Assembly (NCBI GenBank): GCA_001785615.1
Contig: MFUG01000007.1
Span: forward strand, 1-35,932
Length of the DNA stretch: 35,932 nt
Direction: 5' to 3'
DNA from: Candidatus Nomurabacteria bacterium RIFCSPHIGHO2_02_FULL_42_19
GTDB taxonomy: Bacteria; Patescibacteriota; Minisyncoccia; Phycocordibacterales; UBA9973
The notes beneath the pieces are model-generated. The model was not told where the DNA came from. It worked only from the letters and a program-made list of their open reading frames with translations, and made no database searches. Positions 22,096-28,583 of this stretch are shown in pieces. The stretch's first letter is position 1; the number at the start of each line of letters is the position of its first letter. The translations under genes were made by a program, and so were the position numbers.

Positions 22096-22422
22096 ATGCA
22101 ATTTTTTGCTACCCCAGCTCATGCGAGTTTGAACTCTTTTATCGCGAGCGTAAACAGTTCTATAGTAAACCCGCTCATAACCTTACTCTTTGCTTTGGCT
22201 GTTGTTTTTTTTCTTTTCGGGGTCTTTCAGTTTATTTACAACCAGGAAAATGAAGAAAAGAGAACAGCCGGTAAAATGCATATGCTCTGGGGAGTCGTTG
22301 GCATTGCTATCATGATGGGAGTGTTCATGATTCTCAATCTTATTCTCAATACATTCAATATTACGGATATAAGTGTAGATCCTCAAGGAAATACAAACGT
22401 CCAATTAACTCCTTATCCGTAG
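22096..22422 (+). CDS. TrbC/VirB2-like pilin protein 6, short N-terminus
   Basis: The 108-residue product has the two-helix pilin core (NPLITLLFALAVVFFLFGVF; turn YNQENEEKRTAGK; MLWGVVGIAIMMGVFMILNL) and an EENEEKR-like turn as in unit 2 of pilin 4. The N-terminus MQFFATPAHASL has only the end of a signal peptide (ATPAHA), and it lacks the Cys pair. Either the start is missed or this copy is inserted without cleavage. It is followed by a strong terminator closing the array. Confidence 0.72.
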   Translation: MQFFATPAHASLNSFIASVNSSIVNPLITLLFALAVVFFLFGVFQFIYNQENEEKRTAGKMHMLWGVVGIAIMMGVFMILNLILNTFNITDISVDPQGNTNVQLTPYP

Positions 22423-22433
22423 TAAAAAAGTGA

Positions 22434-22463
22434 AAGGGCGGGCTCCGTGGAGACCGCCCTTTT
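22434..22463 (+). terminator. Intrinsic terminator closing the pilin array
   Basis: AAAGGGCGG and CCGCCCTTTT enclose GCTCCGTGGAGA, and a T-run follows. Confidence 0.85.
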
Positions 22464-22527
22464 GCGTTGCGCGTGGGCCAGCGCGCGATCTACGGCCCTT
22501 CACCTCCTTCGGTGAAAAAAGAACAAC

Positions 22528-23433
22528 TTACTTACACGTCCCTTCGCCTCGTTCCAGCCGGTAGAGGCGAAAGGAAACCACCTTTCCGGGATCCTTCGGG
22601 TCGGTGAAGACCTTCGGACCCAGGCCCCGGGGCGTGGGTGCCTGCTGGCACTTTTCCCCGGGTTGGTGGATGTACTCCTGCCCGTCCGCATACTTGATGC
22701 GGATGGGTACGTTGGCTTCGAGGTTGAACTCGTAGTCAACGGACAAAGCCACCGGCGTCGTCGCGTTGATTAGACGCGGCGGCGAGACGACTTCCTGCGC
22801 GACGGCTCGGCCGACGACAGGTGAGTAGACGACGTTGGGAGGGGGTGGTGGGGCGGGTTTACCAAACATAAACGCCCACGCTCCCTTGGCGGAGGTACCT
22901 ACCACTCCGTTGTCGACGAGAGTGGTACTAATCGTGTCCCGATTCGGCCAAGTGCCGACATATTTCGGGAATGCGATCTGAATGCTTAAGATCGCAAGGG
23001 ACACCACGAAAATTGTCCCCACAATTCTGCGCTCTTTTCCGTTTGCCCAAGCGACCGCGAGGCCACCGGCAACGAAAGCGAAGCACACCTCCCACAGAAT
23101 CACCGACGAAACGTCGTGGCCGACGAGAATGCTGTAAGCACCCCCCGAGTCATCAACATTTCCGTAGGTGTCCGCTGGATAGAGCCCGAGCGTCTTCGCC
23201 GCCAAAAACCGCAAGGCGAGGAAGATGATGATTCCCATGGCCACATTGGCCGTGAGTCTCATTCCTCTCCACGCAATCGCCACACCACTTCCGAGTTCGG
23301 TGAAGACGATTTGCGTGACGTAGATGATTCCCAGCGCGACGAACGTAGTGAGGAAGGGGATTCCTACCCCCACTTTGAGTAGTATCGCGAGCAGGACACT
23401 CGCGACTGTAGCGCGGATCCAGTTTGGATTCAT
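22528..23433 (-). CDS. Multi-pass membrane protein with extracytoplasmic C-terminal domain, GC-rich island 3
   Basis: The 301-residue product has about five hydrophobic segments in residues 5-155 (for example VASVLLAILLKVGVGIPFL, VAMGIIIFLALRFLAA, VCFAFVAGGLAVAW, IVGTIFVVSLAILSIQIAF). A Pro-rich linker follows (KPAPPPPPNVV) and then a beta-rich C-terminal domain of about 100 residues with two Cys (EKCQQAP and GTCK at the very end). I do not recognise the family. GTAGGAGAG lies 5 nt before the ATG. It follows its upstream partner by 9 nt and is clearly co-transcribed. GC-rich codons set it apart from the flanking genes. Confidence 0.7.
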   Translation of the reverse strand: MNPNWIRATVASVLLAILLKVGVGIPFLTTFVALGIIYVTQIVFTELGSGVAIAWRGMRLTANVAMGIIIFLALRFLAAKTLGLYPADTYGNVDDSGGAYSILVGHDVSSVILWEVCFAFVAGGLAVAWANGKERRIVGTIFVVSLAILSIQIAFPKYVGTWPNRDTISTTLVDNGVVGTSAKGAWAFMFGKPAPPPPPNVVYSPVVGRAVAQEVVSPPRLINATTPVALSVDYEFNLEANVPIRIKYADGQEYIHQPGEKCQQAPTPRGLGPKVFTDPKDPGKVVSFRLYRLERGEGTCK

Positions 23434-23442
23434 TATTCTCTC

Positions 23443-24180
23443 CTACACTCCGCGGCGACGCGCGAAGAAATGTGTAATTACCTCTGCCGTGAGCTCCGAA
23501 AGGAACTCTACGACGATCCAGATTCCCATGCCACCGGGGCGACCGTGATGTTGCCCCTGGTGTTCCGGATTCTCTGGCTGTCCGTGTTGCTGTCGTCTTC
23601 CACCAGCCGCTGGTTGATGTCCCTGCTGCTGGGGTGCTGCCGCTTGATGTTGCGGCCGCTCCCTTTCCCTCCACCTCCGAATAAAGGATGCTCCCGCCCG
23701 AACGGCGTGAGACGCTTCATCCCAAAAAGCGATCCAGAAGTAGCCGAAGGTGAGAAGGAAGTACACGAGCGTTGCCTTCCACCAGAACCAAGTCCCGGTT
23801 GCCCAGGGCAGTGGTTTGGTGGGGACAGTTGCCGTCGGCGCGTTCTTGCCTTCCCACAGGTGGCTGAGCACATTACTCATCCACCCGCGTTGTTTTGCAG
23901 TAGGGAAGTTCTCGGGCAGCAAGAGTGCCGGCCCGAAGTTGAAACACGCAATCACCAATGTGACTGCAAACATTCCAACCCCCACGAAGAAGTAGGTATT
24001 GTTGTCGCGGAGGTAGTCCTCCCAATCGGCGTGGTTGAACCACGCCGTCAGACGAATCGCCCCGAACCCAACAACCGCGTAAACGAACGTGAGCGCGATG
24101 AACCCCAGCCAGAACGATCCCCACGAGAGATACACGATCCCCGCGAGAATCGCAACGACGATTCCGATTAAAAGGCGCAC
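23443..24180 (-). CDS. Multi-pass membrane protein with His/Gln-rich linker, GC-rich island 3
   Basis: The 245-residue product starts with GTG (MRLLIGIVVAIL) behind GAGGA at proper distance. It has four hydrophobic segments (about residues 3-24, 25-46, 66-86 and 129-153), a loop between the third and fourth with LPENFPTAKQRGW, then a low-complexity linker (about 170-222) rich in Gln, His, Arg and Gly (for example QAAAPQQQGHQPAAGG), and a C-terminal helix (IWIVVEFLSELTAEVI) ending ARRRGV. I do not recognise it. The linker may bind metal or nucleic acid; that is inference. Its promoter and leader are ordinary. Confidence 0.7.
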   Translation of the reverse strand: MRLLIGIVVAILAGIVYLSWGSFWLGFIALTFVYAVVGFGAIRLTAWFNHADWEDYLRDNNTYFFVGVGMFAVTLVIACFNFGPALLLPENFPTAKQRGWMSNVLSHLWEGKNAPTATVPTKPLPWATGTWFWWKATLVYFLLTFGYFWIAFWDEASHAVRAGASFIRRWRERERPQHQAAAPQQQGHQPAAGGRRQQHGQPENPEHQGQHHGRPGGMGIWIVVEFLSELTAEVITHFFARRRGV

Positions 24181-24185
24181 TTGCG

Positions 24186-24211
24186 TCCTCGTTTCTGCGC
24201 CGCCACGGCGC
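24186..24211 (-). promoter_or_regulatory. 5' hairpin and Shine-Dalgarno site of island 3
   Basis: GCGCCG-tgg-CGGCGC (24197-24211) is followed on the minus strand by CAGAAACGAGGA (SD at 24186-24190) and the GTG at 24180. It is the same hairpin-SD-start layout as islands 1 and 2. Confidence 0.6.
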
Positions 24212-24248
24212 TTTTCTTAAGTTGACGAATAACCCAGAACTTGTATAT

Positions 24249-24277
24249 ATTGTATCACAATTAAACGCAAAAGTCAA
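24249..24277 (-). promoter_or_regulatory. Promoter TTGACT-17 nt-TACAAT of GC-rich island 3
   Basis: The hexamers are near consensus with ideal 17-nt spacing on the minus strand, giving a leader of about 60 nt. The -35 lies inside the terminator palindrome of the upstream gene. Confidence 0.75.
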
Positions 24278-24296
24278 CCCCTAGGGGCTGACTTTT
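24269..24296 (-). terminator. Palindrome overlapping the island 3 promoter
   Basis: AAAAGTCAGCCCC-ta-GGGGTTGACTTTT (minus strand) has 13-bp arms with one mismatch and ends in a short T-run. It can end the IPT-protein transcript while its right arm supplies the TTGACT -35 of the next operon. Confidence 0.6.
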
Positions 24297-24325
24297 GGCT
24301 TAGATTATAATGCTTTTTGGACGTT

Positions 24326-25036
24326 TTAAGATTGTTTCAACGGAGTAGCGTGATATTTATCTTCCAGTCCGAAGAACTTTCTCGCTAGGATGATTATTAT
24401 TAGAATAAATATCGCTAGAATAAGCCACTGAATCAAGCCAGAAGGCATGAAGGTATCTGTTCCGAAAATCGCATTAGCCGTAAGGTCGCTAAAGTCCTCC
24501 GTGGGTTTAGCTGTTTTAGTAGTACTAGGTTTGTTGGTTGATGCGCCCGCCACACTTCCGGCGGTAGAAACAGTACGAACTATAGCTAATTCATTTCTAA
24601 TATTCAGAACATAGCCATTCGAAAGTCCTCCACCTGGGCCCGGATTATCTACTGTCACTACGTAACTGCCCAAAAACGAGGTATCCGTATCAATCAATTC
24701 AAACTCAATCCTGTTCTCGTTGAAAAAAGTCGTAGTTCGGTCAGAGCCATTCAATTTAGCCACCGCGCCATAAACGAAGTTTTGTCCGTTAACAACTATA
24801 CTGGTCCGGCCTGAACCCAAAACGACCGGATTAGGATTAAGTGAATCAATAATCGGCCTGTCGTTATAGACAGTTGGTTTGCTATTACTAGAGCTTAATT
24901 TTGTACGAAGCTGGTAACCAGTATCATAAGCGTTCGTCTCTACTGGTATAGTTATCAGTCCGAAAGTCAAAATAACCAATATTGACAAACTCAAAATTAG
25001 GCCGTTTCTTATTCTTTTGTTGATTATATTACTCAT
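24326..25036 (-). CDS. IPT/TIG-domain surface protein with C-terminal membrane anchor
   Basis: The 236-residue product has a signal peptide (MSNIINKRIRNGLILSLSIL...ETNAYD), one Ig-like IPT/TIG domain at about residues 54-138 (PIIDSLNPNPVVLGSGRTSI, then VNGQNFVYGAVAKLNG, GSYVVTVDNPGPGGGLSNGY), a Ser/Thr-rich spacer, and a C-terminal transmembrane helix (LIQWLILAIFILIIIILARKFF). It should be displayed outside the cell and anchored by its C-terminus. The frame extends upstream through the tRNA-Leu, but TATACT 6 nt before this ATG fixes the start. The string YQLRT is shared with pilin 3. Confidence 0.75.
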   Translation of the reverse strand: MSNIINKRIRNGLILSLSILVILTFGLITIPVETNAYDTGYQLRTKLSSSNSKPTVYNDRPIIDSLNPNPVVLGSGRTSIVVNGQNFVYGAVAKLNGSDRTTTFFNENRIEFELIDTDTSFLGSYVVTVDNPGPGGGLSNGYVLNIRNELAIVRTVSTAGSVAGASTNKPSTTKTAKPTEDFSDLTANAIFGTDTFMPSGLIQWLILAIFILIIIILARKFFGLEDKYHATPLKQS

Positions 25037-25042
25037 ATTAAT

Positions 25043-25048
25043 AGTATA
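25043..25048 (-). promoter_or_regulatory. -10 box TATACT, leaderless arrangement
   Basis: On the minus strand TATACT is followed by ATTAAT and the ATG at 25036, shortly after the tRNA-Leu 3' end. Confidence 0.65.
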
Positions 25049-25072
25049 GCATATTGCGGTATAAAAGTCAAG

Positions 25073-25156
25073 TGGTGGGCGAGGGGAGAGTCGAACTCCC
25101 ACCCCTTGCGGGACTAGTTCCTAAGACTAGCGCGGCTACCGTTACGCCACTCGCCC
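25073..25156 (-). tRNA. tRNA-Leu(TAG) with encoded CCA
   Basis: Acceptor GGGCGAG/CTCGCCC, anticodon arm CTAGT-CTTAGGA-ACTAG (TAG), long variable arm TCCC-GCAA-GGGG, T-arm GGGAG-TTCGACT-CTCCC, discriminator A, then an encoded CCA. It is the only tRNA in this window with an encoded CCA. The endonuclease frame upstream runs 43 nt into its 5' half. Confidence 0.93.
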
Positions 25157-25743
25157 AATATTTTCAACGCTATTTTTTTCTTTCTTGACAAGCATATCAC
25201 ATTTTCTAAATAAATCATCTTTAGTATTTTTATACTATCGCTCTTACCAAAAGTCAGAGTATAAACAGAGGACTTGTCTGTTTTTGAAATTGAGCCCCCC
25301 GCAACACCAAAGAATCTTTTACATGATTTAAGAATCCAATCTAAAAAATTATTACTTGCTGAACATAGACGTATTTTATATTGTGGGTATTTACTTTCCG
25401 GGTGTTTGGATATTGAGATACTTCCATCGCCATCTATGCATCCCCTAAAAAAATCCGCAAAATATTTTTGAGGTATTTTTAGTTCAGATACCGTTTTTGA
25501 TTTTCTGGGAGTTAGACCCAACTCCAGTAAAAATTCAAAAAAATTCTTGTCTCCAAATTGAAGCATATAATATTTTTTGTCTTTTGAACCCCCTCTGGCT
25601 GTTCTACTTATTTTATTATTGATTCCTAAACATTTCTTGCAATTAATGATCATCTCATAATCCTTTGACGTAATTATCAAATGTCTTAAATCACTAGACA
25701 AATTGCCATCAGTCGCGACGACTCCTATTGTATACGCGAAGTC
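25114..25743 (-). pseudogene. LAGLIDADG homing endonuclease, N-terminally truncated, between two tRNAs
   Basis: The open frame runs from a TAG just inside the tRNA-Lys flank to within tRNA-Leu. Both LAGLIDADG helices are readable: IGVVATDGN near the start and FFRGCIDGDGSI in the middle, with LRHLIITSKDYEM and a basic C-terminal part (SRKKKIALKIL). Such enzymes cut a specific DNA site and spread themselves. No standard start codon precedes the first motif; the first usable one (TTG, 25701) would leave that catalytic helix out. The last 14 residues (LGEWRNGSRASLRN) are translated tRNA-Leu. It is therefore probably a relic, or uses an unusual start such as ATA. Confidence 0.7.
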
Positions 25744-25751
25744 CTATTTTG

Positions 25752-25824
25752 TGCGCCCAGTTGGGATCGAACCAACGACCTTATCCTTAAGAGGGATCTG
25801 CTCTACCAGCTGAGCTATGGGCGC
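25752..25824 (-). tRNA. tRNA-Lys(CTT)
   Basis: Acceptor GCGCCCA/TGGGCGC, D-loop AGCTGGTA with normal GG, anticodon arm GATCC-CTCTTAA-GGATA (CTT; outer pair G-A mismatched), T-arm GTTGG-TTCGATC-CCAAC. No CCA is encoded. The sequence CAAAATAGGACTTCG follows its 3' end, as it does after tRNA-Tyr. Confidence 0.9.
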
Positions 25825-25957
25825 AAAAAATTTTCAAAATAACTGTTTACTGTTTTATTATCTTTCGACCTACCAAAACAGCTATGGGCGCAAAAAATTT
25901 TCAAAATAACTGTTTACTGTTTTATTATCTTTCGACCTACCAAAACAGCTATGGGTG
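25813..25957. repeat. 67-bp tandem repeat containing the tRNA-Lys 5' end
   Basis: Two identical 67-bp units (25813-25879, 25880-25946) and a 12-nt partial third. Each begins with AGCTATGGGCGC, the complement of the first 12 nt of tRNA-Lys, followed by its AT-rich upstream flank. The partial third copy reads GGGTGC instead of GGGCGC. This looks like a local duplication of the tRNA promoter flank or integration scars. Confidence 0.85.
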
Positions 25958-26004
25958 CTTAATTAAGTTGTCAATTCATAATTACAAATTCGTAATTAAC
26001 CTAG

Positions 26005-26086
26005 TGCCCGAGGTGGGGGTCGAACCCACATCCCTTGCGAGACACGATTTTAAGTCGTGCGCGTATACCAATTCCGCCACTCGGGC
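26005..26086 (-). tRNA. tRNA-Leu(TAA)
   Basis: Acceptor GCCCGAG/CTCGGGC, anticodon arm CACGA-CTTAAAA-TCGTG (TAA), long variable arm, T-arm GTGGG-TTCGACC-CCCAC, discriminator A. No CCA is encoded. Confidence 0.93.
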
Positions 26087-26120
26087 AATTTATCCTAAAA
26101 TATTTTAACATGTTTTAGGG

Positions 26121-26192
26121 AGGCCTGGGCGGGAATCGCACCCGCGTATATTCCTTTTGCAGAGGAATGCCTTGCTACTTGGCTACCAGGCC
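26121..26192 (-). tRNA. tRNA-Cys(GCA) with a non-canonical elbow
   Basis: Acceptor GGCCTGG/CCAGGCC with discriminator U, the known CysRS identity base; anticodon arm TTCCT-CTGCAAA-AGGAA (GCA); T-arm GCGGG-TGCGATT-CCCGC with G at position 55; D-loop AGTAGCA with A18 G19. No CCA is encoded. The elbow changes match those in tRNA-Ala(GGC). Confidence 0.9.
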
Positions 26193-26203
26193 GTTTCTTT
26201 ATC

Positions 26204-26527
26204 CTACTTGGCTCTTAACAATTCGTCAATTTTTTGGCGATTCTTTTCACCTTGGTCTATGGCGAAATCGATAAAAGGAATTGTCTTTATTTCTAATTTT
26301 TTTTTCAGTAATTCCCGAACTTCACTTCTTTTACGTTTAACAAACAAGAGCACGTCCGCCTCTTTTTCTTCTGGCAGTACGGTGATAAATACTGTAGCGC
26401 GCTTTAAGTCCGGAGAGGCAGTAGCGAAAGTAACCGTGATAAGCGAAGTTCTGTTATTCTCCCGTCCTAAAAATTCCGCCGTCAACTCTTTTATTACCTT
26501 GGCTACCTTCTCATTTCTGGCTGTCAT
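26204..26527 (-). CDS. rbfA: Ribosome-binding factor A
   Basis: RbfA binds the 30S subunit near helix 45 and the 16S 3' end during late maturation. The 107-residue length and pattern fit: helical N-terminus with VAKVIKELTAEFL, then SLITVTFATASPDLKRATVFITVLPEE (beta-alpha KH-like fold) and LLKKKLEIKTIPFIDFAIDQG, close to the usual L-R-x-P-x-L-x-F-x-x-D end. It follows infB by 9 nt (TTAAAATTT) with no ribosome site, a common rbfA-infB pairing. Its known contact with the 16S 3' region makes it relevant to the altered rRNA tail. Confidence 0.9.
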   Translation of the reverse strand: MTARNEKVAKVIKELTAEFLGRENNRTSLITVTFATASPDLKRATVFITVLPEEKEADVLLFVKRKRSEVRELLKKKLEIKTIPFIDFAIDQGEKNRQKIDELLRAK

Positions 26528-26536
26528 AAATTTTAA

Positions 26537-28105
26537 CTATTTTTGGACTACGTTCCATGATACAATCACGTCGCCCGTTGCTATTTCTATTTTTGATTCA
26601 ATCATTATGCCGAACTCCGTTCCCTCAGATACTACACCCGTTTTTACTTTACCGGCTTCCAGGTTTATGATTTTTCCTTGTCCGATTTCAAACTCTCGAC
26701 GGATTATTTTCACCGTACTGCCTTGAGTGATATTTCCCTCTATCACTTTACCTCCCAGAATTTGGCGTTCCTTCGTTCGGCTAAAGGCCTTGAGAATCTT
26801 GGCTCGGCCAGTCGTTTCTTCTGTTTCCACTCGTGGTCTCCTTATTTCCATTTCTTTTTGTAACCACTCCGTCAGCTTGTAGATAACGTCAAAAAAAGAA
26901 ATCACGATACCTCTTTTTTGAGCAACTTCACTCGCGCTTTTGTCGGCTTTCACGTTAAATCCTATCACTAATGCCAGCTCTCCGGCCGAGATGCCCTTTA
27001 TATCTGATTCCGAAATGGATCCGGTGCCTTTCTGAACGATTTTGAAAAGAGCGTTCTCGCCTTTAATTTTTGCTATTTCTTTTTCAATGGCTTCCAAGGA
27101 CCCGGCGACATCGGCTTTAAGCACAATAGGAATTATTTTTTTACTCCCGACGCTTTCAGTCGGGACTCCGATTCCTTGGGATGTCGGAGCTGGTTTGAAA
27201 TTCTGCGCGTATTCTTCCGCTTCTTGTTTTTTGGCGAATGCCTTAAAGGGGCTTCCTACTCTCGGCATAAAATTCCAGCCGACCAGTCGGATCGGGGAGG
27301 AAAAGGTGGCATGGTCAATCATTTCTCCCTTAAAATTCTCCATGATGCGGGTAGAACAGACGGAGTCCTCTGCCACTACGGTCATGCCTTTTTTGATACT
27401 TCCGTTCTTGATAATGAGCGTTGCCTGGATTCCACGCTTGGGATCAAGGGAGGTCTCTATCACGAGCCCAGTTGCGCACTCTTCAGGGTTGCCGGTGAAA
27501 TTTTCTACTTCTGCCAAAATCAAAATTAAAGACAATAAACTGTCCACTCCTTCACCCGTCTTCCCGGAGATAAGCGAGCAGGGAACTTTCCCGCCGTAGT
27601 TTTCCAAATAAATTTCATTTTCCGCTAATTCTGTTTTCGTTTTTTCAACATTGGCGTCGGGCTTGTCTATTTTATTAATGGCGACGATACATGGCGTTTG
27701 GCTTTCTACGATTGTTTTCCAGGCCTCAATTGTTTGCGGTTTTACTCCTTCCGGGGCCGAGACGACCAGGATAGCAATATCCGCCACTGCCGCGCCGCGC
27801 TCGCGCATTTTTGAAAAGGCCTCATGGCCCGGAGTGTCTAGGAAAGTTATTTTCCCCGACGCATACGGTCGGGGTCCCGACCCAGATTTCTCTGGCGTCG
27901 GGATTTCAACTTCGTAGGCAGAAATATGCTGGGTTATGCTACCGGCTTCTTTGTCTACCACGTTTGTTTTTCTGATGTAGTCCAAAAGCGTGGATTTGCC
28001 ATGGTCAATATGGCCCATGACCACCACTACCGGTGGGCGCGCGACTGCCTGCCCGACCTTTCGGTCGTTCGGGCGGGTATTTTTTTGTTCCTTGTTTTTA
28101 TCCAT
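26537..28105 (-). CDS. infB: Translation initiation factor IF-2, compact form
   Basis: IF-2 is the GTPase that brings initiator tRNA to the 30S and joins subunits. The 522 residues lack the long N-terminal region of E. coli IF-2. Visible are G1 [15 protein letters not shown] (about residues 27-41), G3 DTPGHEAF, G4 NKID, then domains II-III and the C2 initiator-tRNA domain. In C2 the usual I-A-G-C and E-C-G-I blocks read ILGG and EFGI, so conserved cysteines are missing. Three GC-rich palindromes are inserted in frame (27146-27189, 27854-27902, 28051-28078). It follows the DUF4446 gene closely, without a ribosome site. Confidence 0.94.
   Translation of the reverse strand: MDKNKEQKNTRPNDRKVGQAVARPPVVVVMGHIDHGKSTLLDYIRKTNVVDKEAGSITQHISAYEVEIPTPEKSGSGPRPYASGKITFLDTPGHEAFSKMRERGAAVADIAILVVSAPEGVKPQTIEAWKTIVESQTPCIVAINKIDKPDANVEKTKTELAENEIYLENYGGKVPCSLISGKTGEGVDSLLSLILILAEVENFTGNPEECATGLVIETSLDPKRGIQATLIIKNGSIKKGMTVVAEDSVCSTRIMENFKGEMIDHATFSSPIRLVGWNFMPRVGSPFKAFAKKQEAEEYAQNFKPAPTSQGIGVPTESVGSKKIIPIVLKADVAGSLEAIEKEIAKIKGENALFKIVQKGTGSISESDIKGISAGELALVIGFNVKADKSASEVAQKRGIVISFFDVIYKLTEWLQKEMEIRRPRVETEETTGRAKILKAFSRTKERQILGGKVIEGNITQGSTVKIIRREFEIGQGKIINLEAGKVKTGVVSEGTEFGIMIESKIEIATGDVIVSWNVVQK
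27146..27189. repeat. Palindromic element inserted in frame in infB (copy A)
   Basis: CCCGAC...GTCGGG, then A, then CTCCGA...TCGGAG (plus strand). On the coding strand it encodes part of [11 protein letters not shown], close to GVGVPTASVGV of the secA insertion. Confidence 0.7.
27854..27902. repeat. Palindromic element inserted in frame in infB (copy B)
   Basis: CCCCGAC...GTCGGGG, then T, then CCCGAC...GTCGGG. It falls between the G2 and G3 regions of the GTPase and encodes [16 protein letters not shown]. Confidence 0.7.
28051..28078. repeat. Palindromic element at the 5' end of infB (copy C)
   Basis: GCCTGCCCGACC-tttc-GGTCGTTCGGGCGGG, an imperfect hairpin encoding [10 protein letters not shown] just before the GTPase domain. 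Confidence 0.55.
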
Positions 28106-28115
28106 TGGTCAATTA

Positions 28116-28583
28116 TTAAATTTTTGCTTTTTGGAGTGCTTCTTTTTCTTCTGCCGTCAATTCATATTCTGACTTTCCACCCTTGACTGGTTTGGCGAAG
28201 ATGCTCATTCGTTCGCGAGAATATAAACTAGAAAGTACTACGCCGTCACCTTCTTCATTTAGCATGCTGATGGCGAAGCTCTGATTACTGCCTTGGTCGG
28301 GGAAAGGGTTGAAGCGTACGGTTTCAAGTCCGCGGATGCTCTTTTTCACCTTACTTTTTATTAAAGATATTTCTTTTTCTGTATTTTCTTTCGCTGTATT
28401 TAATTTAATAATATTGTCTTCGAGTGCGACAATCGTATCTTCCAAATCCTGAGCTTTCTTACCAAGGAAAAATCTTTTTAGGCGTTTCTCCATGCTAACC
28501 ACCCAGATAACGCCGAGCAGGATAGCGATACCGGTCAAAACGAAAAAAGCCAGGAGAAAAATATTATCGAGCTTTATATTCAT
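28116..28583 (-). CDS. DUF4446-family membrane protein
   Basis: The 155-residue product has one N-terminal transmembrane helix (about residues 8-29, IFLLAFFVLTGIAILLGVIWVV), a coiled-coil stretch (AQDLEDTIVALEDNIIKLNT), and a conserved C-terminal part with IRGLETVRFNPFPDQGSNQS, then ISMLNEEGDGVVLSSLYSRE. The 'RFNPF-D-GS-QSF-lLd-GdGvvl-sl--Re' pattern is that of DUF4446; function unknown. It begins the minus-strand run into infB and rbfA. The leader has an inverted repeat shared with the divergent cysteine desulfurase. Confidence 0.85.
   Translation of the reverse strand: MNIKLDNIFLLAFFVLTGIAILLGVIWVVSMEKRLKRFFLGKKAQDLEDTIVALEDNIIKLNTAKENTEKEISLIKSKVKKSIRGLETVRFNPFPDQGSNQSFAISMLNEEGDGVVLSSLYSRERMSIFAKPVKGGKSEYELTAEEKEALQKAKI

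Noticed and set aside
23470-24171. Long plus-strand open frame of 233 codons opposite island 3
   Set aside because: It is a shadow of the GC-rich minus-strand membrane gene, with an Arg/Pro/Ser-rich composition, no hydrophobic pattern and no start signals.
25813-25957. Possible CRISPR array
   Set aside because: There are only two contiguous 67-bp units with no distinct spacers, and the unit contains a tRNA end.
25884-26108. Plus-strand 74-codon frame over tRNA-Leu(TAA)
   Set aside because: It contains the antisense tRNA peptide (VPEVGVEPTSLARHDFKS) and no gene signals.
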